From positions 3,644,198 through 3,708,197 of the forward strand of contig JAVSMQ010000001.1 of assembly GCA_032027125.1 (NCBI GenBank): a stretch of DNA of 64,000 nt, in the 5' to 3' direction. The notes under the pieces were generated by a model. It had not been told where the DNA came from. It made no database searches and saw only the letters and a list, made by a program, of their open reading frames with translations. Positions within the stretch are counted from its first letter, which is position 1. The number at the start of each line of letters is the position of its first letter. Positions 25,120-36,892 of this stretch are shown here, piece after piece. A program made the position numbers and the translations under genes. The stretch is from JANJTB01 sp032027125. GTDB taxonomy: Bacteria > Bacteroidota > Ignavibacteria > Kapaibacteriales > UBA2268.

Positions 25120-26946
25120 TCACGAACTGAAGAAAAGTTTGTTATAAAATTCCTGTGAAGTTAATTTTATTACTGATTTTTTTCCTCTCGGCGAATAAAC
25201 TGGGATTTTATAATTCCTGAGTGAAGACAGCATGTCCCTTATTTCATGGTCATTTAAATCAAAACCGTTCTTTATTGATGCAGCTTCGCAGTAAGATGTA
25301 CAGATTTTGTCAAACAGGTCGGAAACATGCTCAAGTTCGATGGTTGATAGTTCGTTTATAAACCTTCGGAGTGTTTCCTCTTCCTTACCCTGCCGCACTG
25401 TATCAGGCAAACCCGAAAAAATTGCATTTTCCGAATCAATCTCAAATTTAAAGCCTAAAGATTCAATATCACTTTTGGATTTTTCCAAAACCGATTTCTG
25501 ATTTAATGATATTTCAATTGTTACCGGAAATAGCAAATCCTGCACTGATACTGCTCCGGTCTTGCGGTTCTTTGAAGCACGGTCATATATAATTCTCTGT
25601 TGAAATCCAGACTGGTCAATAACGACGTTGTATTCCCCGAACACTGCAACAATGAATCTGCCGGAAAAATAATGATATTTAATATCCTTTAAATTCTCCG
25701 GAAAAATTAATTGAATATCCTGACCGGTGTTTATTTTTCCGAATATATCATCGAACGCATTTCTGGAATAAGAAGTTTGAGTAATGTTTCTGCCTGACGA
25801 ATCATTTTGGAAGTCCCTGTTAGCCTGGAATGATGAAACAACCTCACCTGTTATTTTATTAACAAGAAACTGACTGCTTCCGTCACTGACTTTTGTAAAC
25901 GGATTCGCTGCCTGAGCAAGTTCCAGACTTATATCGGGAATTAACTGATGCGAATTTAGGGCTTTAAGTACTGCACTTTTTATTGAATTGTAAACAAATC
26001 TCTCATCGTCGAATTTCACTTCATTTTTCTGTGGATGAACATTTACGTCAACTTTTGAATAATCAATACCGATATTGAGTACAAAAAGCGGCTTTTGATT
26101 TTTATCGAGAAGTTCTTCATAACATGAGTAAACGGAATGGGCAAGCGAGTTGCTAATAATAGACCTTGAATTCAGGAAGAAAAACTGACCTGTTCTGCTC
26201 TGACGTGCCAGATGTGGTTCACCGATGTAACCTTTGATATTTAAAAAATCATTCTGGTAATCAACCTCAATCAGTGCTTCCTTTACGCTTTGTCCCAATA
26301 GATTTACTATTCTTTCTTTAAGGTCAGAAGGGCGAACATCAAATATCAGTGTATCTTCATCATAAAAAGTAAATCTCACCTCCGGTTTAGCCAGAGCAAT
26401 TTTTATAATTGTATCGGATATATACCTGAATTCAGTAAGATTTGATTTTAGAAATTTTCTTCTGGCGGGAACATTATAAAATAAATTTCTTACAAAAATC
26501 TGTGTACCCTTGTCACAACTTGCCGGCTCGATACTGATATCCTTCATCGGCTCTGCCGAGAGCTGCCACCCGTGAGGTTCATTGTGTTTTTTTGTTCGGA
26601 TTTCGACATTTGCAACTGAGCATACTGATGCAAGTGCTTCACCTCGAAAACCGAATGTTTTAATTTCTTCCAAATCGTCAGATGAAAATACTTTGCTTGT
26701 CGCATGTCTTTTAACTGAAAGTTCCAAATCATCGCGGGACATACCCGAACCGTCATCAATAACGTGGATAAGACCCTTTCCGGCATTTTTGACAGCCAGT
26801 ATTATAACTTTAGCACCTGCATCAAGTGAATTCTCTACAAGTTCCTTCACAACCGATTCAGGACGCTGAACGACCTCACCGGCTGCAATTTGATTTGCTA
26901 TAAAATCAGGCAGTATCCGTATAATATTTTCAGTATTTTCACTCAT
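25120..26946 (-). CDS. mutL: DNA mismatch repair protein MutL, endonuclease motifs degenerate
   Basis: A GHKL ATPase that links MutS to repair (608 aa). The N-terminal ATPase motifs are intact: VVKELVENSLDAGA, VIDDGSGMS and TFGFRGEAL. The middle domain shows IDYSKVDVNVHPQKNEV. In MutH-less bacteria the C-terminal domain normally nicks DNA with DQHAxxE and a CPHGRP metal motif. Here these read DQSGFQQ (444-450) and SPRGKK (585-590), so metal binding looks lost. The rest of the C-terminal dimerisation fold aligns. It stands alone between rplM and a lipoprotein gene. Confidence 0.95.
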   Translation of the reverse strand: MSENTENIIRILPDFIANQIAAGEVVQRPESVVKELVENSLDAGAKVIILAVKNAGKGLIHVIDDGSGMSRDDLELSVKRHATSKVFSSDDLEEIKTFGFRGEALASVCSVANVEIRTKKHNEPHGWQLSAEPMKDISIEPASCDKGTQIFVRNLFYNVPARRKFLKSNLTEFRYISDTIIKIALAKPEVRFTFYDEDTLIFDVRPSDLKERIVNLLGQSVKEALIEVDYQNDFLNIKGYIGEPHLARQSRTGQFFFLNSRSIISNSLAHSVYSCYEELLDKNQKPLFVLNIGIDYSKVDVNVHPQKNEVKFDDERFVYNSIKSAVLKALNSHQLIPDISLELAQAANPFTKVSDGSSQFLVNKITGEVVSSFQANRDFQNDSSGRNITQTSYSRNAFDDIFGKINTGQDIQLIFPENLKDIKYHYFSGRFIVAVFGEYNVVIDQSGFQQRIIYDRASKNRKTGAVSVQDLLFPVTIEISLNQKSVLEKSKSDIESLGFKFEIDSENAIFSGLPDTVRQGKEEETLRRFINELSTIELEHVSDLFDKICTSYCEAASIKNGFDLNDHEIRDMLSSLRNYKIPVYSPRGKKSVIKLTSQEFYNKLFFSS

Positions 26947-27106
26947 AACTATTCTACAACGAATAAGTTATCTTTCTTCTGTAAAAAAGTTTTCAACAAA
27001 GATACAATACTCAGTTTTGAAATTGTAGTTTTAGTTGGTGTAAATTGAAATAGGGCAGTTAAGATTTCCAAGTTAAAAGAACAATAAAGTGATTCAAAAT
27101 AAAGTT

Positions 27107-27229
27107 TTAAATTCCTTCAAACAAATTGTCAAATTCTTCATATCCATATTCCTCAGAACATTATCCGGCAAATAAGAATGAAGTTATAATTCCAAGAATC
27201 AAAATTTTAGTATATGGTTTAGTTTTCAT
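27107..27229 (-). pseudogene. Small lipoprotein gene broken by a nonsense codon
   Basis: From ATG 27229 the frame reads a signal peptide (MKTKPYTKILILGIITS, then FLFAG), a TAA, and then CSEEYGYEEFDNLFEG before a second TAA. The part after the stop begins with the Cys expected after a lipobox, so a roughly 40-residue lipoprotein seems to be cut by one stop codon at codon 23. The start overlaps the end of the upstream lipoprotein gene by 11 bp, as a coupled gene would. A sequencing error is possible. Confidence 0.4.
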
Positions 27230-28439
27230 TATATAAGAACCTTATTTTAGTTTCTTTTTCATTAATATCAATATCAGTTAAATTTAGTAAGTATAAACAT
27301 ACTTTCTGGTAATTTGAATCCACTCGCGGTGACCATCTTTCCAATGAATTATATTTCTCAACAAGTCTTCCTTCCAAATACCAATTAGAACCATCTAAAC
27401 CAGTATCAAGATAAAAATTCTTCCTATGCCAAAAATCAAGTTCGTCGATTTTCTTCAAAAATTCATTCCATTCTTTGATGGTTAAATTTTTATTTTTATC
27501 AACTAATATTTTATATTTTTCCGAATCTTCCTGCCATTTAAAAACTTTGCAGAAAATTTGAATTGTATCTGCATTATTTTCAAAACGAATTAAAATATTT
27601 TTTGGCTCAAAAGCTCTAAATAATAAAAATCGAAAAATCTTGCTGTCTTTATTTTGGTCTAATAAATTTGGTTCATTTAACTTAGACAGCATATTCGATA
27701 TTCCTTTAATCCTGGAAAATTCAAAATCAGCAATTTCATAAATATTTCTTTTATAATCATTCTTCCATTCTAAAGGAAAAGTAAAATACAAATCAAGTGG
27801 ATAATATCCTATGTGATTATCAAATTTAAATTCTGTATAGAAATTTACTTTACTTGTATCACCAAGAAAATTAGTTACCTGAATTAAAGGATATTTTGCT
27901 ACTTCAAAAAGTGGACTTTTAATTTTAATAAGCTTATCTAAGTAGTATTGTGTTGATTGGGCAAAGTATTTCAGCAATAATTTATTATTAGCAGCTTCAA
28001 ATTGCCAAAGGAATAATTGATAATAATTAATTCCTAGTTTGAAATTTAAATTCTGGCAATTGCTGTCAACTAAAAGTCCTGTTTTCATTACAGTTATCCG
28101 GTTTGTATCTCTCAAAGTAAAGTAACTATGTTTTACTTCTGCTTTTAAGATGTAAGGTTCAGTACTGTTTGGATTTTTTTTTATCAAATCATTAAAATAA
28201 ATATCAACAGAATCATAATGATGCAAATACCAGTAATAATCTAATAATTTACTTGTTGCAAGCTTGTTGTATTTATCTAATTGAAGCATTTTCTCAATTA
28301 AAAGCCGCAATTCATCGCTATCATTTTTAGCTTTATATATTAGTTTCTCTAATTCTGATACAGAGCGGGTATGAGAGCAAGTCTGTAAGATTAAACTTGA
28401 AAATAAAATAATTATATAAACAAATATCTTATTTAACAT
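27219..28439 (-). CDS. Hypothetical lipoprotein, 406 aa
   Basis: No family is recognised. A signal peptide ends in the lipobox LILQTC (Cys21). The next 150 residues are helical and resemble TPR-like pairs (for example LLDYYWYLHHYDSVDIYFNDLIKKNP, here shown in part, with PYILKAEVKHSYF). The rest is mixed and rich in Lys, Asn and aromatic residues. It lies downstream of the methylmalonyl-CoA mutase terminator, so it should have its own promoter, though none is clear in the short gap. It is followed by the overlapping broken small lipoprotein. Confidence 0.75.
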   Translation of the reverse strand: MLNKIFVYIIILFSSLILQTCSHTRSVSELEKLIYKAKNDSDELRLLIEKMLQLDKYNKLATSKLLDYYWYLHHYDSVDIYFNDLIKKNPNSTEPYILKAEVKHSYFTLRDTNRITVMKTGLLVDSNCQNLNFKLGINYYQLFLWQFEAANNKLLLKYFAQSTQYYLDKLIKIKSPLFEVAKYPLIQVTNFLGDTSKVNFYTEFKFDNHIGYYPLDLYFTFPLEWKNDYKRNIYEIADFEFSRIKGISNMLSKLNEPNLLDQNKDSKIFRFLLFRAFEPKNILIRFENNADTIQIFCKVFKWQEDSEKYKILVDKNKNLTIKEWNEFLKKIDELDFWHRKNFYLDTGLDGSNWYLEGRLVEKYNSLERWSPRVDSNYQKVCLYLLNLTDIDINEKETKIRFLYNEN

Positions 28440-28451
28440 TCGCTTAGTCCT

Positions 28452-28483
28452 AAAAAGTGCCGTCTTTTATTAAAGAACGGCAC
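28452..28483 (-). terminator. Terminator after methylmalonyl-CoA mutase
   Basis: On the minus strand GTGCCGT and ACGGCAC form a 7-bp perfect stem, extended by TCTTT/AAAAG, and are followed by TTTTT. It lies 12 bp after the large-subunit stop. Confidence 0.9.
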
Positions 28484-28494
28484 ATAAATCAAAA

Positions 28495-30677
<2,183 letters not shown>

Positions 30678-30681
<4 letters not shown>

Positions 30682-32810
30682 TTTATTATTCCTGCAACTT
30701 TGTAAATCTGACTAAGACAATCAACAATGTTTGCCTTAACGTGGATAAACATATCAACACCTGCATTTTTATATGTTTCAATCTTGTCTTTTGGATAGCC
30801 TGCCAGAATGATATAATTTTCTTTACTTTTTTGTTTTACTTTTTCTGCAAATTCGACCAAAACTTCAGCATATTTATCATCTGTCGAGCAGACTACTATA
30901 ATTCTCTTTTCGGAAAAATCAATCATTGCCAACGCATCATCAGCAGAATTAATTCCGTCATAAATTTTATTTGCAAAACCGCCGACAGAAAAGAAATCAT
31001 TTGAAAAATCTGCTCTCGGTTTCCAGTCACGTAACTGACCAAAGCAGACAAAATCAAGCTCAGGCATTTTGCCTCCTGACTGTACAAAGTAATCGGCAAC
31101 ATCTCTCAAGTCTTCGAGAATTTCAGAACTTCTTCTAAGCATTACCGGGGAAATTTCTATTACAGTAATTTCATCCATTGGAATTGAATTATACAATTCT
31201 CCGAGACCGGCACCGGATTCAACTGCACTAACCGCTAAATCAAAAGCCTCAGCAGGATTTGAATTAAATTTCGATTCGAATTTATCAAGAATTTTATCAA
31301 TTTGTTCAGTATTTCTCGCAGAAATACGATTGTCAAAATCTTCAACAAATCGTTCAAGTTTTTGAAAATCGAAATTTAAGACTGTCTCTACAGGTTTTTC
31401 ATTGATATTAACATACTTATTGACACCAACTATAATATCTTTTCTTAGTGCAATATTCTCAATTCTCTGCTTAAAATTGAGTTCGATTTTTTCCTGAATT
31501 GTACCCGAGATTAATGAATCAATTATACCTCCGGCTTTTTCAAACTCAAGAAATTCATTCCATATTGCTTTCATTAATTCGTTTGTGAGGCTTTCAATAT
31601 AGTATGAGCCTGCAGCAGGGTCAATTGTATCGTTTAAATGTGATTCGTACTTTATGACGTTCTGCGTATTACGTGAAATCCTTCTCGAAAACTCACCAGG
31701 GAGTCCGTATTCAGTATCAAACGGATTAACGGTAATCGAATCACAGCCGCCCGTCACAGCAGAAAAAACCTGACTTGTTGCCCTCAGTACATTAACATAA
31801 GGATCCAACTTAGTATGTTCTCTTTCAGATGTCACTGCGTGAATGAAAATTTTCTGAGACTCCTCATTACCGCCGAATTCTTTAATTACTCTGCTCCAGA
31901 TTATTCTCAGGGCACGGAATTTTGCAATTTCCATAAAGAAATTTATTCCGATACTCAATTTAAAACTCATCCTTGGGGCTATTTCATCGATTGTTAATCC
32001 TTTTTTCATCAGTTCGCGAATGTAATAAACTCCGAGAGCCAGCGCTATGGCTGATTCCTGAACTGCATTGCCGCCTGAATTGTGCCAATCATAAGCATTA
32101 ATTCCGATTGTTTTGAATTTCGGAGCGTTTTCGATTGACCATTTCGTTGCAGAAAACATTTCGTTTATCAGGCTGCTGCAGTCATCGTAAAGAGTTCCTT
32201 CTTTGGCAAGTTCAGTTATGAAATCAAAATTTAAACTGCCTTGTAACTCCGATAGTTGATTTTTGGATTTTGCCAATGCTGCCAAACAGCATAAAGCCGG
32301 ATAAGCACCGATACCGGCATCAACATTAATCGGCTGCCCGGTTAAGTCAATTCCATCGAATGCAACTATTAAATCGGCTAATCCTGCAATACAAACATCT
32401 CTGCCGCTCAGGTCATCTGCCGTAAAATCTTCGTGAAGAACGGCACCTCTATCTATATTGATTCTAACCGAATTTTGCCCTTTCTGCAGGTCATTCTTCA
32501 ATGCGGCATTAAATTCACTTGCCAAAGGATATGGGATATCCTGGCTCAATTCCCATTTAACAGCGTCATAACCTGATGATTTACACCCGCGGTTGAATGG
32601 AAAGAATCCGGGATAGTCCTGCCTGATATGGCTTACATTTACTAAATCTTCCTTATTATAAATCGGTTTAAGTTCAATTCCTTCGTAGGTTTTGGTGTAC
32701 ATTACCTTATCGAATGAAGCACCTTTTAATGCTGAAATTGCAGCATTTTTCCAGTCATCATTTCCCGGAAATTCAAATTCTTTAAAAAATCTTTCTTTTT
32801 CTTCTGACAT
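30678..32810 (-). CDS. mutA: Methylmalonyl-CoA mutase small subunit
   Basis: The 710-residue partner of MutB in the heterodimer. The barrel is recognisable (YPGFFPFNRGC, INAYDWHNSGGNAVQESAIALALG, TIDPAAGSYYIESLT). The C-terminal cobalamin-type fold lacks the DxHxxG motif, as expected for the non-catalytic subunit. It is the first gene of the pair. Upstream lie about 440 bp of non-coding DNA. A TAATTTTG box is present near 32855 but lacks a matching TTG. Confidence 0.96.
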
Positions 32811-32996
32811 TTCTCTAACTCATAGAAAATTGTAAATTCTACAAGTTCAAAATTAAGAAAAATTAAGCACTTTTCATAAAATTATTGTTACGTTTGTGAT
32901 TTAAAGTAAGAATTATTATGAGATAATATTGTTTTAAAAAAAATATTATTTAGAAATTTCAGAATTCCTTACACACTTTAAAGTACTTATAGGAAA

Positions 32997-33117
32997 TGAT
33001 AAAATCCCCCTGTTACTCCGTAACATCCCACTTTGTCAAAGAGGGAAAGCGAAGAGGTGGATTTGATTTATGTCCTCCGCCGGCGGAGATGTCACGGAGT
33101 GACGGAGGTGGATTTAT
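32997..33117. repeat. C-rich / CGGAG palindromic repeat cluster
   Basis: AAATCCCCCTGTTACTCCGTAACATCCC begins a stretch that also holds CCTCCGCCGGCGGAGATG and CACGGAGTGACGGAGG, both internally palindromic. It shares the AATCCCCC core with 51462-51503 and 57382-57449. It sits in the 32811-33471 gap. Confidence 0.6.
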
Positions 33118-33247
33118 TTATTTTTTCACATTAACAACTTTTTTTAAAGATTTGAAAAAAAGAAAACTGGAAAAAGGGAGAAAATTGGTAAGTTTGTAAG
33201 GTGATTATGTGAGAATAAAAAAAGAAAAACTTTTAAGAATTATAACT

Positions 33248-33358
33248 ATGAACAAAATCGAAGCAAAAGATACAATTGGGCTTTTCGTTAATAAATTTGA
33301 CTCGCACATTGATGATAATGAATCAAGTTTGCAGATGATGGGTGAGAATGTAAGATAA
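33248..33358 (+). pseudogene. Remnant of a restriction-modification N-terminus, 36 codons
   Basis: The frame MNKIEAKDTIGLFVNKFDSHI resembles the first residues of Eco57I/type IIG-like enzymes (MNKxEAKxLIxxFVxKFxxHI pattern). It then diverges and stops. It is probably a decayed 5' fragment. The call rests on pattern memory only. Confidence 0.35.
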
Positions 33359-33471
33359 CGAAACGTTCATTATTGAATAATGCATATAACTCACCGCTTT
33401 GTTAATAAATTTTAAAAAATAAAAATTCTTTTAACCTGTCAATAAATATTGTTAATATATGGAGATATATT

Positions 33472-33741
33472 ATGCCTTCGATTTCGATGTTTTACGGTTT
33501 GGTAGTGTATTTGTATAGTCTTGATAATGTGCAGCATAATGAACCTCATATTCATGTAAAATATCAGGGTGAATTCTGTGTGCTGAGGATTCCTGATTGT
33601 AAAATATTAGCCGGTAAAATCCCAAATAAAAAGCTAAATCTAATAAAAGCGTGGGTATCAATCCACGAAGAGGAATTAATGGCAAACTGGGATTTAGCAG
33701 TAAATGGAGAAACTCCTTATAAAATTGAACCTTTAAGATAG
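33472..33741 (+). CDS. DUF4160 protein
   Basis: This 89-residue protein has the family hallmark HNEPHIHVKYQGEF near residue 25, preceded by SMFYGLVVYLYS. DUF4160 genes are commonly paired with DUF2442 genes, as here with an 8-bp gap, and are suspected to form toxin-antitoxin-like modules. The function is unproven. The region also holds R-M remnants, so it is accessory DNA. Confidence 0.85.
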   Translation: MPSISMFYGLVVYLYSLDNVQHNEPHIHVKYQGEFCVLRIPDCKILAGKIPNKKLNLIKAWVSIHEEELMANWDLAVNGETPYKIEPLR

Positions 33742-33749
33742 GAGATGTT

Positions 33750-33992
33750 ATGAACCCAAGATTAAAATCCGCAAAAGCTAATGATGACCATAGTTTTTAT
33801 GTAATTTTCACGAATGGTGAAAAGGGCATTTTTGACTTAAAACCATTTCTTGATAAAGGAAAATTCAAGGAACTAAAAGATATAAACAACTTCAGAAGAT
33901 TCCGTTTGGAAGAAGGAGTTATCACTTGGTATAATGAACTTGATATAGGTCCTGACACCGTTTATTTGCTAAAAAGTGATGCTAAAAACTGA
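33750..33992 (+). CDS. DUF2442 protein
   Basis: An 80-residue protein with the DUF2442 pattern: FYVIFTNGEKGIFDLKPFL near the start and FRRFRLEEGVITWYNELDIGPDTVY at the end. It is the downstream partner of the DUF4160 gene. Members are proposed to act in small two-gene modules. No activity can be assigned. Confidence 0.85.
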   Translation: MNPRLKSAKANDDHSFYVIFTNGEKGIFDLKPFLDKGKFKELKDINNFRRFRLEEGVITWYNELDIGPDTVYLLKSDAKN

Positions 33993-34022
33993 AAATCTTA
34001 CGGCGAAGTAAACCGTTGAACA

Positions 34023-34119
34023 AATTTACAATTAACAATTGAAAATGAGAAGATAAAAAATATCAAGAGCTTATTACAACTTGTAATAGTCAATTGTACA
34101 TTTTCAATTGTCAATTAAG
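34023..34119. repeat. Inverted repeat with 13-bp perfect core
   Basis: ACAATTGAAAATG (34035-34047) and CATTTTCAATTGT (34099-34111) are perfect complements about 50 bp apart. The flanks (ATTAACAATTG, CAATTGTCAATTAAG) repeat the same motif. It resembles the CAATTGACAATTG-type dispersed elements of Bacteroidota. It occupies most of the 33993-34333 gap. Confidence 0.6.
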
Positions 34120-34333
34120 GAAGAAGCCGTACTTATTTATTTGATAATAGAGCATCAGGATTTAGAAATTTTAAACCGATAAATGATTCAAATTAAGTTA
34201 ATTTGCATCACAAGATATTTTATGCATTTCACAATTATTGGTTCCTACAATGATTATACTGACAATTATATTACAATATTTTATTTATGAATTAGTTTTA
34301 AGATTGTAAAACAATGAATTTGGAAATTAAGTT

Positions 34334-34921
34334 ATGAAAGTATTGGTGCTTGATTGCATAAATAGTATTGATTATATTGAAACACAAAAAGCTCTTGGAA
34401 AGTTTATTGATGGTATTAACACAGCCGGCGGCGATGTTACAAGAATTAATGTCAATGACCTGGATATAAAACCATGCTTTAGCTGTACTTCACAGTCTTC
34501 ATTCGAATATGACGAAAAATGCCGGTGCGAAGATGACATGAATAAACTGTATCCGCTTTTTCGCGAATCACAGTCTTGGATTTTTGCAACACATGTTAAT
34601 TCAAACAATTCCGTAGATTATCTAAAAAACCTCTTGGACAGAATGGAACCGCTTTTTCAGCCGATTTATTTACTGGACAGTACAAGTGTAACTTTACCTC
34701 CTGATAATAAAATTGATGGAAGAATGATTCTTTTGTGTTCTTACGATAAGGATTCTGAGAATTCTGCGAAAAAAATATCCGACTATATTGATTCAATCAG
34801 TATGCTTTTTTCTAAGGTATCAATTGAAAATATACTTTTTGATGTTGTTGAACTTGACCCGAAAAAGCTGGAATTAATCTTTTCTGCCGGAATATCTTTT
34901 GCAGAAAATGGAACAAATTAA
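34334..34921 (+). CDS. Iron-sulfur flavoprotein / NADPH-FMN reductase-like protein
   Basis: This 195-residue flavodoxin-fold protein has the cysteine block LDIKPCFSCTSQSSFEYDEKC with CRCEDDMNKLY, matching the PCxxC...C..xDDM pattern of the iron-sulfur flavoprotein/NADPH-dependent FMN reductase family. The phosphate-binding GSPRxxGNT loop expected at the N-terminus is replaced by LDCINSIDYIETQK, so FMN binding is uncertain. It overlaps coaE by 14 bp from coaE's ATG. Confidence 0.7.
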   Translation: MKVLVLDCINSIDYIETQKALGKFIDGINTAGGDVTRINVNDLDIKPCFSCTSQSSFEYDEKCRCEDDMNKLYPLFRESQSWIFATHVNSNNSVDYLKNLLDRMEPLFQPIYLLDSTSVTLPPDNKIDGRMILLCSYDKDSENSAKKISDYIDSISMLFSKVSIENILFDVVELDPKKLELIFSAGISFAENGTN

Positions 34922-35600
34922 GCCACCCCAATTTGAACTTCTTGACAATGCTGTTGTAATTGCAATTACAGGTGGTATAGGCAGCGGTAAGTCTGAAGCT
35001 GCACGAATTTTCCGCGAGCTTGGCAGGTCGGTAATTTCGACTGATGAGTTAGCCAAAGTTGTGATGAATACTGATAATTCTGTTAAAAAGCAGATTATTT
35101 CTACTTTTGGCAGTAACTCCTACAATTCTGATGGTGTATTAAGTGCCGGTCATATTTCTTCAACTGTATTTTCAGGCAACGAATCTCAAAGTGATAATTT
35201 GCAAAAATTAAATTTGATAGTGCATCCGCCTGTCATTGAACTAATGATTTCGGAAATTGAAAAGACAATCGAAGCAGGGGAGAAGCTGGTATTTGTAGAA
35301 AGTGCTTTAATCTATGAATCAGCTCTGGATGAAGGATTTGATTACATAATCTGTATAACAGCCGATGATGATTTAAGAATTCAGAGAGTCAGACAGCGCT
35401 CAGGCATCAGCGAAGAACAAATTATTCAAAGAATGAAAGAGCAGATTTCACAGGAAGAAAAAATCAAATTATCGGATTTTGAGATTGAGAATAACAAATC
35501 TATTAATGATTTGAAAAATTCAATAAATTTCTTGTTACCGATTTTGGAAAGTTTACCACCGAAAAAAAGTTATTCCTCAGACTTTGATTCCGGTAAATAA
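34908..35600 (+). CDS. coaE: Dephospho-CoA kinase
   Basis: It performs the last step of coenzyme A synthesis. The P-loop is AITGGIGSGKSEAA, followed by ELGRSVISTDELAK and the conserved VFVESALIYESALDEGFDYIICI (given here as one family block, shown in part). ATG 34908 is preferred to the in-frame TTG at 34899. The N-terminus carries about 14 residues more than usual. The 3' end overlaps the convergent CNNM gene by 31 bp. Confidence 0.93.
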   Translation: MEQIKPPQFELLDNAVVIAITGGIGSGKSEAARIFRELGRSVISTDELAKVVMNTDNSVKKQIISTFGSNSYNSDGVLSAGHISSTVFSGNESQSDNLQKLNLIVHPPVIELMISEIEKTIEAGEKLVFVESALIYESALDEGFDYIICITADDDLRIQRVRQRSGISEEQIIQRMKEQISQEEKIKLSDFEIENNKSINDLKNSINFLLPILESLPPKKSYSSDFDSGK

Positions 35601-36892
35601 TATATTTTAACTTTTTCAATCTTGGTTTTGCTTCTCTTAATTATCAAAAACTTATAATGCCCGATTATTATTTCAGTATTAAGTTCCGGAATATTCTCGG
35701 TTTCGGTAATGAGTAAACCCCCAAGAGACTCGTAATCATCACTTTCAGGAAGAGGTTCGGGAAGTAAATCGTTTAGGTCTCTTATATGGGCAGACGCATC
35801 AGCCGAAAATATACCATCTTCAATATATTCTAAAATTTTATTGACTTCATCATGCTCATCATGAATTTCACCGACAATCTCTTCCAAAATATCTTCCATG
35901 GTGATAATTCCTGAAGTTCCACCGAAATCATCCAGTACAACTGCCATTTGAATTTTTAGTTTTTGAAAATCTTTTAAAATCTCATCAATATTATCCTCTT
36001 CCTTAACAAATACAGTTGACCTCATCAAATCCTTAGGAACTATATGTTTTTTACTTAATATCAAATTGACTAAATCTTTGGTATGCAGCACTCCCACAAT
36101 ATTATCTATTGTTTCAGAAAATACGGGATAACGCGAATAACCTTCAGCAGTAATAGTTTCAAGAATATCATTTTCATTCCAGTCTTCACCAATAGAAATA
36201 ATGTTTTTTCTTGGTGTCATAACCTGTCTGGCGACTGTATCTTTGAATTCAAATATATTATCTATTAGTTTGCTCTCATTTTCTTCAATATTACCGGCTT
36301 TGGAACTTTCTTCAATCATTTCCCGGATTTCTTCCTCGGAACTGAAATTTGAAGCGTCCATCTTGTTTTTAAATATCAAGTCGAGTGTTTTTTCAGGTAT
36401 TGTATAAAAGAGCCTTAGTGGTGTTATTAATAAATGCAAAATAAAGATAGGCAATGCCGAGAAAACTGAAATCCGGCGCACTGGTTTACCTGATAACATT
36501 TTGGGAATCACATCAACAAAAAGAAAAATTACAGGAAATATTAAAAGAAGTATAATTAAATATGCCAATGATTTATTATTGTTATTCAAGAAATCGAAAA
36601 TTTCAGGCAAAGCATATACAATTTGGGATTGAGTCAGAACCAGAATGAATTCATTCAAATAGATGATTAACAAAATCCCAACAATAATCCGGGATAAATT
36701 GAATGTAGTTTCATATTTATGATAATTATCCGAAATCGAATATGCGAGTTTTTCATAAAAATTGCTTTGTAAAATCTTATCCTCATCAAAATAAGATTTA
36801 TATTTACTAAATGAAACATCTGCTGCCGAAAGCCAGCCTGAAATTAAGATTAGAATCGGTATTACCTGAAACAAAACAGAAAAATCATCCAT
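35570..36892 (-). CDS. CNNM/DUF21 and CBS-domain membrane protein (GldE/CorC-like)
   Basis: This 440-residue protein has an N-terminal DUF21 domain with about four membrane segments (ILILISGWLSAADVSFSKY; ILLLIFPVIFLFVDVIPKML). A CBS pair follows (ARQVMTPRKNIISI; GVLHTKDLVNLIL; AVVLDDFGGTSGIITMEDILEEIVGEI, shown in part), and then a CorC_HlyC transporter-associated domain. Such proteins are Mg/Co efflux or hemolysin-like; Bacteroidota GldE has the same layout and aids T9SS/gliding assembly. GldE would fit the T9SS cargo in this window but is not proven. Its start overlaps the recO stop by 1 nt. Confidence 0.88.
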   Translation of the reverse strand: MDDFSVLFQVIPILILISGWLSAADVSFSKYKSYFDEDKILQSNFYEKLAYSISDNYHKYETTFNLSRIIVGILLIIYLNEFILVLTQSQIVYALPEIFDFLNNNNKSLAYLIILLLIFPVIFLFVDVIPKMLSGKPVRRISVFSALPIFILHLLITPLRLFYTIPEKTLDLIFKNKMDASNFSSEEEIREMIEESSKAGNIEENESKLIDNIFEFKDTVARQVMTPRKNIISIGEDWNENDILETITAEGYSRYPVFSETIDNIVGVLHTKDLVNLILSKKHIVPKDLMRSTVFVKEEDNIDEILKDFQKLKIQMAVVLDDFGGTSGIITMEDILEEIVGEIHDEHDEVNKILEYIEDGIFSADASAHIRDLNDLLPEPLPESDDYESLGGLLITETENIPELNTEIIIGHYKFLIIKRSKTKIEKVKIYYLPESKSEE

